From Bacteroidetes bacterium 43-16 (GTDB taxonomy: Bacteria > Bacteroidota > Bacteroidia > Chitinophagales > Chitinophagaceae), in the NCBI GenBank assembly GCA_001897525.1, contig MKTB01000009.1, positions 1 to 64,000 on the forward strand: a stretch of DNA of 64,000 nt, written 5' to 3'. Positions 36,532 to 44,764 of the stretch are shown in pieces. Numbering within the stretch: the first letter of the stretch is position 1; each line of letters begins with the position of its first letter. The notes under the pieces were generated by a model. It was given only the letters and a program-made list of their open reading frames with translations. It had not been told where the DNA came from and searched no databases. A program made the position numbers and the translations under genes.

Positions 36532-36702
36532 TTTTTTTCAATTTTTAGAAAATTTATTTGCTAAAATTAGTATTTAATAACTATTTTTCTTTTTCTGGGA
36601 CATGATCCTGAGCGGTATTTTTGTTTTAACAATATTTATGTATTTTTTATTGAGCAATATGAATGTTTTAGTATTAAAATGGTCGTCTTTTTATTATATT
36701 AT

Positions 36703-36732
36703 AAAAAAGGCAACCCGAAGAATCGGGTCGCC
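36703..36732 (-). terminator. Terminator of the RND efflux operon
   Basis: On the minus strand a 10-bp stem (36723-36732 with 36709-36718, one G-U pair) is followed directly by a run of six T. It lies about 80 bp after the last efflux gene, after another inverted repeat at 36752-36792. Confidence 0.8.
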
Positions 36733-36809
36733 CTATTTTAAACCTAAAAACATGCACTATTTGGATGAATAGTTTCTATTTATATAGTGCATCTGAGATT
36801 ATTTAATGA

Positions 36810-38240
36810 TTATTGCCAGCCTCCGCCAAGCCCTTTGTAGATATAGACCACAGCACTCATGCGCGCTTTCTGGGTTTCTATCAATTCCATTTTGGCTTCC
36901 AGGGCATCTCTTTGGGTCATCAATACTTCCAGGTAATCTGCTTTTGCATAGCGGAATAGATCATTGGAAATAGAAATAGACTGATTCAAGGCATCTACCT
37001 GTTTTACCTTCAATTTATAGTTATCATTTAAGTTTTCAATACCTGCCATCTGATTGGCTACTTCCAGGTAAGCACTGATAACGGTTTTCTCATACTCATA
37101 CAAAGCCTGCAATTGTCGGGCATTTGCCATATTGAACTCCGCTTTGATCGCACTCCGGTTGATGATGGGCCCAACAAGGTCGCCCACTAAGGAGTAAGCC
37201 ATGGATTCCGGGATCTTGGCCAGGTACCCGGGTTTGAAAGCCTGCAGGCCTATAAAAGAGGATATCTCAAGGGTAGGGTAAAACTCTGCCCGGGCTGCTT
37301 TTACATCCAGTTTAGCCGCTTCCATTTCCAGTTCTGCCTGTTTGATGTCCGGCCGGTTTTGCATCAGTTGTGCAGGTATGCCGGTAGCAATCACTCTCGG
37401 CACATCATTCAGGTAAGTGGGACTGCTGCGTAGAATAGGTTGCGGAAACCTGCTCAGCAGCATATTGATCCGGTTTTCGGTCTCTGTGATGTTTTGCCGG
37501 ATCTCATATTTCATGCTTTCGGTCTTATAGACCTCGGCCTGGAATTTTTGAACGGCCAGCTCTGTAGTACGCGTGGCTTCTTTCTGCACCTTTACTATTT
37601 CAAGGGCATCTTTTTGCAGCTTGATGTTTTGGGTGACAATTTCCAGTTGGTTATCCAGTGCCATCAATTCATAGTAATTGTCGGCGATCTCGGCCACTAA
37701 GCTGGTAATAAGGAAATTTTTGCCCTCTACACTGCCCAGGTAACGTTTGGCCGCGGCTTCTTTGGCATTGCGCAGCTTTTTCCAGATATCTACTTCCCAG
37801 GTGACAAAAGCACCGATATTGAAATCGGTCATAGGATCGGGCATCGCTTTACCCGGCTCGATCTCTGTGGTGGCATCGCCGGCACCGGCACTGGTGTACC
37901 TGCCGGGCTTGTCTACACCCAGTCCGCCCCTAACACCACCTACAGGCAGTATTTTCCCTTTCTTCAGCCTGACTTCGTTCTGTGCAATTTCGATCTCTTT
38001 TAAAGTGATCATCAGCTCCCTGTTGTTGACCAGGGCCGTATCGATCAGGTTTTGAAGATATGGGTCCGTAAAATAATCACGCCATTTTACCGCAGCTACA
38101 CTATTGGTGTCGCTATTCTTGTTATATTTTTCAGGAACTTTTACCGTAGGGTCCACTGTTGTCAGCGCAGGTATTTTACAACTGCTCAGGTATAGTGTGC
38201 CCAGGAGAGAAAGGCCGATGAGATATTTTGAATTAAACAT
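36810..38240 (-). CDS. Outer-membrane efflux channel lipoprotein (TolC/OprM type)
   Basis: The frame is open from 38315, but the ATG at 38240 is used because it starts a lipoprotein signal peptide with lipobox LSSC at about residue 21, giving 476 residues. Two repeats of the outer-membrane efflux domain with long coiled-coil helices fill most of the protein, with the LxxxLxYYELMALD pattern typical of NodT-type channels. It forms the exit duct of the pump encoded upstream. The start overlaps the last 8 bp of the RND permease gene (38233-38240), so translation is coupled. The downstream end has a double hairpin. Confidence 0.9.
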   Translation of the reverse strand: MFNSKYLIGLSLLGTLYLSSCKIPALTTVDPTVKVPEKYNKNSDTNSVAAVKWRDYFTDPYLQNLIDTALVNNRELMITLKEIEIAQNEVRLKKGKILPVGGVRGGLGVDKPGRYTSAGAGDATTEIEPGKAMPDPMTDFNIGAFVTWEVDIWKKLRNAKEAAAKRYLGSVEGKNFLITSLVAEIADNYYELMALDNQLEIVTQNIKLQKDALEIVKVQKEATRTTELAVQKFQAEVYKTESMKYEIRQNITETENRINMLLSRFPQPILRSSPTYLNDVPRVIATGIPAQLMQNRPDIKQAELEMEAAKLDVKAARAEFYPTLEISSFIGLQAFKPGYLAKIPESMAYSLVGDLVGPIINRSAIKAEFNMANARQLQALYEYEKTVISAYLEVANQMAGIENLNDNYKLKVKQVDALNQSISISNDLFRYAKADYLEVLMTQRDALEAKMELIETQKARMSAVVYIYKGLGGGWQ

Positions 38241-41200
38241 ATTTTTCAGGATTATCGAGTTCTTCTGTAATAGGATTTTCTGTTTCATGTTTGGCCAGCT
38301 TGTTGCGGAAGGCAAAGGTTCCGAATATAAAATACAGGCCGGGTATAATGATCACCCCGAAGAGTGTACCGAACAACATACCTCCGAGCGCTGCTGTACC
38401 GATGGTCCTGTTGCCAAGTGCGCCCGGACCGGTAGCTACTGCCAGTGGCAACAAGCCTGCAATAAAGGCAAAGGAAGTCATCAGGATAGGCCGGAACCTC
38501 GCTTTAGCCCCTTCTATGGCAGATTTATACACCGATGCACCTTCAGCATGTCGCTGTATCGCAAACTCTACGATCAGTACTGCATTTTTACCCAGGAGAC
38601 CGATCAGCATCACTAAAGAGATCTGCGCATAGATATTGTTTTCCATACCCATGAGCTTGAGCAGGAAGAAGGCCCCGAAAAGCCCTGCTGGTAAGGATAG
38701 CAGTACCGGGAAGGGTAAAATGAAACTTTCATATTGGGCTGCTAATACCAGGTACACGAATCCTAAACAGATCAGGAAAATGTAAATGGCCTCATTACCC
38801 CTGGAGGTTTCATCTTTTGAAATACCCGCCCAGTCAATACCATAACCTCTGGGCAATGTTTTTGCCGCAACTTCACTGATCACTTTAATGGCCTCACCAC
38901 TACTGAATCCCTGGTTAGGCGCACCGCTGATCTGGGAAGAGAAATACATATTATGCCGGGTGATCTCTGAAAGGCCATAGACTTTATCCATCGTCATAAA
39001 GGCAGAGAAGGGCACCATTTCTCCCTGGTCATTTTTTACATACAGCTTCAGGATATCCTCCGGTAAAGCCCTGTATTGTGGTAATGACTGAACGATTACC
39101 TTATACTGCCGCCCAAATTTAATGAAACTGGTCTCGTAGTTACTACCGATCAAGGTGGATAGGGTAGACATCGCATTGTCAATACTCACACCTTTTTGCT
39201 GGGCAATGTCATTGTTCACATTGAGCATATATTGCGGGAAACTCGCACTGTAAAAAGAGAAAACAGAAGCCAGTTCTTTCCTTTTTTTGAGCTCAGCCAC
39301 AAAGTTGTTGTTCACCTCTTCAAATTTCTTATAATCCCCCGAACCTGTTTTGTCCAGCAAGCGCAGTTCAAAACCACCGGCAGCACCATAACCCGGTACA
39401 GCCGGGGGCTGGAAGAATTCGATCACCGCACCCGGGATACTTTTGGATTCTTTTTCCAGCTCTTCGATAATTTCACGGGCTGACTGTTTGCGTTCACTCC
39501 AGTCTTTCAGGTTGATGAGACAAGTTCCTGAGTTAGCACCGGTACCTTCTGTGAGGATCTCATAACCCGCCAGGGAAGACACGGATTGTACCCCTTCTAC
39601 ATGCTCTGCCAGTTGTTGCAGTTTTTCAGAAGCTTCATTGGTACGCTCTAAGGTAGACCCGGGAGGCGTTTGCACGATCCCGTAGATCATACCCTGGTCT
39701 TCATTGGGAATGAAACCGCTGGGTACAGATACACTGAATGCCCAGGTGCCGATACAGAATGCGATCAGCAGTCCGAAGGTGATCAGTCGCCTGTTCACGA
39801 TTTTCTTTAAGATACGTTCATAGCGGTCATTCAATAAATTGAACCGCCTGTTGAAGCCATCCAGGAAACGATTGATCGGGCTTTTCTTGCGTTGTTTACT
39901 ATTATGAGGTTTCAGGATAATGGCACAAAGCGCAGGCGTTAAAGTCAAGGCGACCACACCGGACAGGATGATACTGGTAGCCATAGTGATGGAGAACTGG
40001 CGGTAGAAGATACCTACAGGTCCTGACATGAACGCTACGGGAATGAATACAGAGGCCATCAGGAAGGTAATCGCTATGATCGCCCCGGAGATCTCGCCCA
40101 TGGCCTTTTTCGTCGCTTCCAGCGGGTTGAGGTGCTCTTCTTCCATCTTGGCATGCACCGCCTCGATGACGACAATGGCATCATCCACTACCACACCGAT
40201 GGCGAGTACAAGCGCAAAGAGCGTGATCAGGTTGAGCGTAATACCAAATAGTTGCATAAAGGCAAAAGAACCGATCAGGGAAACCGGTACGGCAATCGTT
40301 GGGATCAAGGTAGAGCGCCAGTCACCTAAAAAGATAAAGACAACAATACCCACCAGGATAAAGGCTTCTACCAAAGTATGAACTACTTTTTCCATAGAGG
40401 CATCCAGGAAGCGGGATACGTCATAACTGATCTCATAATCGATGCCTTTTGGAAAGTCTTTTTCCAGTTCTTTCATCTTGGCTTTTACATCTGCAATTAC
40501 TTTAGTAGCATTACTTCCGTAGGACTGCTTTAATACAATAGCCGCTGAAGACTTATTGTTCAGGTTAGAATAGATATCATACATGGAACTTCCAAACTCA
40601 ATATCTGCAACATCTTTCAGGCGCAGTAATTCGCCGTCCGGATTGGATTTAACCACGATATTTTCATACTCTTCTTTTGTATTATAGCGACCGGGATATT
40701 TTAATACATATTCGAAAGCCTGTGATTTTTTACCGGAACTTTCCCCGGCTTTACCAGGAGAAGCTTCAAGACTTTGCTCATTAATGGCTTCCATCACCTC
40801 TTCGGTAGAGATCTTGTAGGCCAGCATACGGTCGGGTTTCAGCCAGATACGCATTGCATACTCGCGGTTACCGAGGATGTCGGCAAAACCCACACCATCT
40901 ATCCTTTTCAGCTCAGGAAGGATATTTATATCAGAATAGTTAAACAGGAATTTTTGGTCGAGGTCTTTTTCTTTGCTGTACAGGTTGATGTACATCAACA
41001 TATTGGACTCCACCCTGGATATTTTCACCCCTTCACGAATCACCAATGGCGGCAATTTGTTGGTAACAGAGGCTACGCGGTTTTGCACGTTTAAGGAAGC
41101 CTGGTTAGGGTCGGTACCCAGGTTGAACACGATCTGCAAGGAGGCTTCACCATCATTACCGGCATCTGCGGTCATATACTTCATGCCGGGTACACCGTTT

Positions 41201-41406
41201 ACCGCTCTTTCCAAAGGTATTAATACGGCTTTGGTCAGCAGTTCATTATTGGCACCGGGATATTCTGCAGAGATGGTAACTTTAGGTGGTGAAATAGAAG
41301 GAAACTGGGTAACGGGAATTGAGCTTAAACTTAACAAGCCTAAGAATACAATAACCAATGATATTACGATCGAAAGGACTGGCCTTTGAATGAATTTACT
41401 AAACAT
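38233..41406 (-). CDS. RND efflux permease (HAE1/AcrB type)
   Basis: A 1057-residue inner-membrane antiporter of the hydrophobe/amphiphile efflux family, with 12 transmembrane helices in two halves and two large periplasmic domains. The proton-relay aspartate pair is present in VVVDDAIVVIE (helix 4). Motifs near the start (RPVLSIVISL) and repeated architecture are as in AcrB, MexB and their Bacteroidota homologues. It exports drugs, dyes or bile-like compounds rather than metals, but the substrate range cannot be read. It lies between the channel and adaptor genes. Confidence 0.95.
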   Translation of the reverse strand: MFSKFIQRPVLSIVISLVIVFLGLLSLSSIPVTQFPSISPPKVTISAEYPGANNELLTKAVLIPLERAVNGVPGMKYMTADAGNDGEASLQIVFNLGTDPNQASLNVQNRVASVTNKLPPLVIREGVKISRVESNMLMYINLYSKEKDLDQKFLFNYSDINILPELKRIDGVGFADILGNREYAMRIWLKPDRMLAYKISTEEVMEAINEQSLEASPGKAGESSGKKSQAFEYVLKYPGRYNTKEEYENIVVKSNPDGELLRLKDVADIEFGSSMYDIYSNLNNKSSAAIVLKQSYGSNATKVIADVKAKMKELEKDFPKGIDYEISYDVSRFLDASMEKVVHTLVEAFILVGIVVFIFLGDWRSTLIPTIAVPVSLIGSFAFMQLFGITLNLITLFALVLAIGVVVDDAIVVIEAVHAKMEEEHLNPLEATKKAMGEISGAIIAITFLMASVFIPVAFMSGPVGIFYRQFSITMATSIILSGVVALTLTPALCAIILKPHNSKQRKKSPINRFLDGFNRRFNLLNDRYERILKKIVNRRLITFGLLIAFCIGTWAFSVSVPSGFIPNEDQGMIYGIVQTPPGSTLERTNEASEKLQQLAEHVEGVQSVSSLAGYEILTEGTGANSGTCLINLKDWSERKQSAREIIEELEKESKSIPGAVIEFFQPPAVPGYGAAGGFELRLLDKTGSGDYKKFEEVNNNFVAELKKRKELASVFSFYSASFPQYMLNVNNDIAQQKGVSIDNAMSTLSTLIGSNYETSFIKFGRQYKVIVQSLPQYRALPEDILKLYVKNDQGEMVPFSAFMTMDKVYGLSEITRHNMYFSSQISGAPNQGFSSGEAIKVISEVAAKTLPRGYGIDWAGISKDETSRGNEAIYIFLICLGFVYLVLAAQYESFILPFPVLLSLPAGLFGAFFLLKLMGMENNIYAQISLVMLIGLLGKNAVLIVEFAIQRHAEGASVYKSAIEGAKARFRPILMTSFAFIAGLLPLAVATGPGALGNRTIGTAALGGMLFGTLFGVIIIPGLYFIFGTFAFRNKLAKHETENPITEELDNPEKYV

Positions 41407-41436
41407 AAAATCGTCTGAAATGATTGTGATTTATTC

Positions 41437-42519
41437 TTATTCTGCTTTAAGCGCCAGTTTGGCAATAGCTTCTTTCGGCTGGATAAAGGTGAATTTTATT
41501 TTTTCGTTCTCTTTGATGGTCTGTACACCTTCCAGTAATATTTTATCATTTACAGAAAGATCTCCGGCGATCACATAAAGGTTAGGCAGCTCTGCAATCA
41601 CTTTTACATTTTTAGATACAGCTTTGCCATCATTGCCAACTACGAAAACATATTTCTTATCCTGTATTTCGTAAGTCGCTTTTTGCGGGATCACAATCGC
41701 ATTAACCAATGGAGTGGTCATCATTATTTTCCCGGTCTCCCCGTTTTTCAGGATGCGGTCTGCATTAGGGAACTTCGCTCTGAAGGCGATATTACCGGTT
41801 TCGGGATTGAATTCACCTTCTACTGTTTCCACGAAACCCTTAGCCGGGAATTCCTGGTTATTGGCCATCATCAGGCGCACTTCCTTAAACTGATCATTGT
41901 CTTTATGGAGCATATAGTTTAAGTATTCCGGTTCAGATACATTGAAGTAAACAAACATCTGGCTGTTGTCTGAAAGGCTGGTGAGCAGCTCTCCTTCGTC
42001 GATCAGGCTACCCAGTTTTTTAGGGATCCTGTTTAGTATGCCGTCAAATGGCGCACGGATGTCTGTAAAGCCCAGGTGCGTATTGGCCAGATTTAAACCG
42101 GCACGTGCCTGCTGTAGCTTAGCTTTAGCTACGGCTAATTCATTTTTTGAAACAATATTTTTATCGGCCAGCATTTGTGTGTTCTGTAATTCCACTTCTG
42201 CGGCTTTTACTTCTGCTCTTGCTTTGTCTGCTTCCGCTTCTGTCAGGTTGGGCATGATCTTGAACAGGAGTTGTCCTTTCTTGACTGCCTGCCCCTCATC
42301 TACAAACATTTTTTGCAGGTAACCTTTTTCCTGGGCCCTGATTTCGATGTTTTGAATAGAGCGGATCTGGGCTACGTATTCCTTAGTGACAGAAGTGTCC
42401 ATAGTGATCGGACTGGTAACTTCATACTTGATGTGTTCTTCGTGTTCTTCTTTGTGAGAGGTACAGCTACTGTATGTAAGCAAGGCGATCGCGCTTACCC
42501 ACAAAATTGACTTTTGCAT
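41437..42519 (-). CDS. RND periplasmic adaptor (membrane fusion protein)
   Basis: A 360-residue adaptor with a lipoprotein-like N-terminus (lipobox SSC at about residue 19). The lipoyl-type hairpin region (IEIRAQEKGYLQKMFVDEGQAVKKGQLLF), coiled-coil region (about 95-135) and beta-barrel domain follow in the usual order. It bridges the RND permease and outer-membrane channel. It is first in the three-gene operon, with a 30-bp gap to the permease. No TetR or other regulator gene is next to the operon. Confidence 0.93.
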   Translation of the reverse strand: MQKSILWVSAIALLTYSSCTSHKEEHEEHIKYEVTSPITMDTSVTKEYVAQIRSIQNIEIRAQEKGYLQKMFVDEGQAVKKGQLLFKIMPNLTEAEADKARAEVKAAEVELQNTQMLADKNIVSKNELAVAKAKLQQARAGLNLANTHLGFTDIRAPFDGILNRIPKKLGSLIDEGELLTSLSDNSQMFVYFNVSEPEYLNYMLHKDNDQFKEVRLMMANNQEFPAKGFVETVEGEFNPETGNIAFRAKFPNADRILKNGETGKIMMTTPLVNAIVIPQKATYEIQDKKYVFVVGNDGKAVSKNVKVIAELPNLYVIAGDLSVNDKILLEGVQTIKENEKIKFTFIQPKEAIAKLALKAE

Positions 42520-42724
42520 AGAATATTAAGTGAAAAATGAATGGGAAAGGTCCTGGCCGGTAAACTATTTACAGGCCGGGTAAATATTGTGCGGAAGACA
42601 TACCAGATACTCAATAGAATACTTGTAGCCCCGGTTTATTTTGATTGAATTTGAAAATAGAAAATGATACAAGGATCCGGAACGGCATGAGGCCGTGGAT
42701 CTGCAGTTCTTTGGAAAAAAAGTA

Positions 42725-43114
42725 TTAAATCCTGAAAACCTGGTTCAGGATATAGATGGGGGCCGGAGTCGTAGCTACCGGGTCAAAAGCAAAATGAGTG
42801 GCCTGTTGCGCTTCTTCAGATTGAAGAACAGACAGCAGGAAATTAAGGTAATTGCTTAGCCAGTTTAAGTTGATGGCTTCCGCATTAAACGCAACATCAT
42901 CATGGAGCTCCAGGTCACCAAGATCATCAAAACCTTCAAGAAGGCCAAAATCATAGGTTTGCTCTGCTTTAGCACCTGCATGTTGCCCGGATGTATTGCT
43001 TTTAGGCATACTGAAATGACCATGTTGTAAGGCATAGGTATGCGCGTGCTGGATGGCTCCAACATTCTTGCAGAAGAAAAGCGATATATACACTATGAAA
43101 AATACGATCCTCAT
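42725..43114 (-). CDS. Small exported protein of unknown function upstream of the RND operon
   Basis: The frame is open from a GTG at 43123, but the ATG at 43114 starts a signal peptide (Arg then Ile/Val/Phe-rich, cleavage around residue 20), giving 129 residues. The mature part begins with a His-rich stretch (QHAHTYALQHGHF), followed by an acidic cluster around LEGFDDLGDLELHDD and a final Pro-containing segment. I recognise no family. The His/Asp richness could bind metal, but that is inference. It is 205 bp upstream of the adaptor gene on the same strand. Confidence 0.55.
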   Translation of the reverse strand: MRIVFFIVYISLFFCKNVGAIQHAHTYALQHGHFSMPKSNTSGQHAGAKAEQTYDFGLLEGFDDLGDLELHDDVAFNAEAINLNWLSNYLNFLLSVLQSEEAQQATHFAFDPVATTPAPIYILNQVFRI

Positions 43115-43363
43115 TTCGAGCACAAAGGAAACAATATTTTTGACACGATGAAAATTATTTTTTTTGGATTGGCTAAATGTTAAGTTAAAAGTTCAGAGAA
43201 GATGGCCTGAACTACCGGTTGAGGCAATGGAATGATAGATAAATTGCTCATTCTAAATATGATCTAAGCTTTTCTTATACCATAGATGTATTTAAATTCG
43301 TAAGCGTCAACGATCGCTAAAGGATGGGAAATAAAGGTGTAGTTTTTGGCTTTTATGCCAATG

Positions 43364-43912
43364 CTATTGTTGCTTAAAAGGAAAAGTATTGATGATATCA
43401 TATTGACCCTTGTCGAGGTTTAATCGTCTCAATACAAGTTTGTCGAGCAAAAATTCAATACTAGCCTCTTGGATCAATGCCTTTGCAATGTTCATCTGCT
43501 CCACATTTAATTTGCGGCCAATTGTGAGGTGGGGACGTTGCGATTTTTTGACCGGGCCTTTAGGGCGATTATTGTTGAAGCTTCTCATCATCTCCTTTAA
43601 CTCCGTATCTGTTTGCTCATTTGCCAATAAAACAAAAGAGCCATTACTAAAGCCCTGGGGTCTGTCAAAGCTTACAGGCATTGCCAGTTGAGAATTTGAA
43701 AAGCTGGCGAGATAATTTTCCCAGGTAGCAATGTTGGACCATCTTGAGCGGAACACATTGAAAGTGATATGTGCTAAAGAATGAACACTGTGATACCAGC
43801 CGATCTTATCTTCCAGGCGCTGCTTAAGCCGGGCGACCGCATCTATCGCCTCATCAGGCGGGTGTATCACAACAGAATAGATGGCTAATGGATCTTCAGG
43901 GGAGGTTTTCAT
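43364..43912 (-). CDS. 2H phosphoesterase / 2'-5' RNA ligase family protein
   Basis: A 182-residue protein with two HxT motifs, H48-T50 (AHITF) and H128-T130 (PHLTIGR), spaced as in the 2H phosphoesterase superfamily (LigT/ThpR, 2',3'-cyclic phosphodiesterases). Members act on 2',3'-cyclic phosphates or 2'-5' linkages in RNA or nucleotides. Its ATG overlaps the stop of the PIN toxin gene by four bases (43909-43912, ATGA), an arrangement of strongly coupled genes. A functional link with the toxin is suggested only by this arrangement. Confidence 0.85.
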   Translation of the reverse strand: MKTSPEDPLAIYSVVIHPPDEAIDAVARLKQRLEDKIGWYHSVHSLAHITFNVFRSRWSNIATWENYLASFSNSQLAMPVSFDRPQGFSNGSFVLLANEQTDTELKEMMRSFNNNRPKGPVKKSQRPHLTIGRKLNVEQMNIAKALIQEASIEFLLDKLVLRRLNLDKGQYDIINTFPFKQQ

Positions 43913-44325
43913 GAACCAAAATATCGATTAATAAAATTTTCGGCATCAAATACCTCAATCTCTGAAAAATAAAAATCGTTCAGGTCCTGTGTGATAATAC
44001 AATCACATTTAGCACGCAGTGCAGAATAGTATTCCATACCATCTTCAAAATCCTGGATGGCTTTATTGTTCTTTATGCGCCTTACTATCTTTTCATCGAT
44101 AGTAGTGATAGATAAATGCTCGATTAATAAGTCCAGCTTTTGACGGGCAGTGCTCTTGCATTTCTTTTCTGCGAAATAATAGGCTATTCCCAGGCATAAA
44201 GGTGAGGTAAATACTTTGTATTTACGATGGCTGGCCAAACTTAAAATACGTGAAGTGTAGGTGAACAAAGGATATTCTTTGTTCAACACAGAAACTAAAA
44301 TATTAGCGTCTACAAAAATATTCAT
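43909..44325 (-). CDS. PIN-domain toxin
   Basis: A 138-residue PIN-domain protein. Acidic residues of the nuclease core are visible as D6 (FVDANIL), D92/E94/D95 (QDFEDGMEYY) and D114 (ITQDLNDF). The PIN fold generally cleaves RNA in VapC-type modules. It is flanked by an antitoxin-like gene upstream (four-base ATGA overlap, 44322-44325) and by the 2H phosphoesterase downstream (four-base overlap). The second acidic position normally found near residue 40-45 is not obvious, so activity is not guaranteed. Confidence 0.85.
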   Translation of the reverse strand: MNIFVDANILVSVLNKEYPLFTYTSRILSLASHRKYKVFTSPLCLGIAYYFAEKKCKSTARQKLDLLIEHLSITTIDEKIVRRIKNNKAIQDFEDGMEYYSALRAKCDCIITQDLNDFYFSEIEVFDAENFINRYFGS

Positions 44326-44579
44326 TTCTTGGAGGAATAATAATCATTCTTTAAATCCTTTCTGCTCTTTGGTTTTGTTTGGTATTCAGTAGTGCCTTCC
44401 GAAACCATATTTACCCAGTCTGCTATAGGAATCTCCTCAAGTGATTGGTAATCTCCTGATGTGGTTTGTTTTAATAGAAACTCTACCAGCCTTGAAAGGC
44501 TGATGTTATTTTGTTCTGCATATGTTTTGGCTTTCTCAATGATGGATTGGTTAAAGCTCAAGGTTACTTTAGCGTCCAT
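44322..44579 (-). CDS. Antitoxin, ribbon-helix-helix-like (DUF6364-type)
   Basis: An 85-residue protein with an N-terminal segment (about 3-42: VTLSFNQSIIEKAKTYAEQNNISLSRLVEFLL) of the short strand plus two-helix type seen in DUF6364 antitoxins. The C-terminal part is charged and presumably binds the toxin. Its start lies just after the motif pair at 44590-44621, which includes the predicted -7 element. Immediate overlap with the PIN gene supports an antitoxin role. Confidence 0.85.
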   Translation of the reverse strand: MDAKVTLSFNQSIIEKAKTYAEQNNISLSRLVEFLLKQTTSGDYQSLEEIPIADWVNMVSEGTTEYQTKPKSRKDLKNDYYSSKK

Positions 44580-44589
44580 AATATTATCA

Positions 44590-44621
44590 TTTTATACGTC
44601 AAAAATAATATTTTTATACGT
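44590..44621 (-). promoter_or_regulatory. Promoter and likely operator of the toxin-antitoxin operon
   Basis: TTTTATACGT occurs at 44590-44599 and again at 44612-44621, 22 bp apart (about two helical turns). Between them on the minus strand is TATTTTTG (44607-44600), a -7 box. The antitoxin start is at 44579. The repeats fit binding of a dimeric ribbon-helix-helix repressor, so the operon is probably self-repressed (inference). No TTG was found at the expected -33 distance. Confidence 0.6.
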
Positions 44622-44675
44622 ATTATTAAATTTTTTCTTTAAATTTCCCCCACTTTTATATAAGCTATTGATTGT

Positions 44676-44713
44676 AAAAGAGATGCCAATCCGCAAGGAT
44701 TGGCTTCTCTTTT
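44676..44713 (-). terminator. Terminator after the isobutyryl-CoA mutase gene
   Basis: Positions 44676-44692 pair with 44697-44713 with one mismatch, ending in A/T-rich runs on both sides. It lies about 50 bp beyond the mutase stop at 44765 and ahead of the toxin-antitoxin promoter. Confidence 0.8.
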
Positions 44714-44760
44714 CTCTTTTCACTTTTCTCTTTTCACTATTCTCTTTTCACTATTCACTA
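44714..44760. repeat. Short tandem repeat (14-bp period, pyrimidine-rich)
   Basis: CTCTTTTCACT occurs three times, starting at 44714, 44728 and 44742, each 14 bp apart, followed by shorter degenerate copies (CACTATT). It lies between the mutase stop codon and its terminator. Confidence 0.8.
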
Positions 44761-44764
44761 TTCT

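Larger units (their letters stand above)
36460..36809. other. AT-rich intergenic stretch
   Basis: This 350-bp gap between two minus-strand genes holds the promoter of the large secreted protein (36501-36531) and the terminators of the efflux operon (36709-36732, and an inverted repeat ATGCACTAT/ATAGTGCAT at 36752-36792). The rest is AT-rich with no coding frame of useful length on either strand. Confidence 0.7.

Noticed and set aside
36752-36792. An 11-residue peptide frame in the hairpin after the efflux operon
   Set aside because: It is fully inside an inverted repeat next to the terminator, so the signal is better explained as RNA structure.
38241-38315. Longer N-terminus for the outer-membrane channel
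   Set aside because: It lies inside the permease gene in another frame and would place the lipoprotein signal internally.
42520-42724. Regulatory gene for the RND pump between the adaptor and the small exported protein
   Set aside because: No coding frame of useful length is seen on either strand; only short inverted repeats are present.
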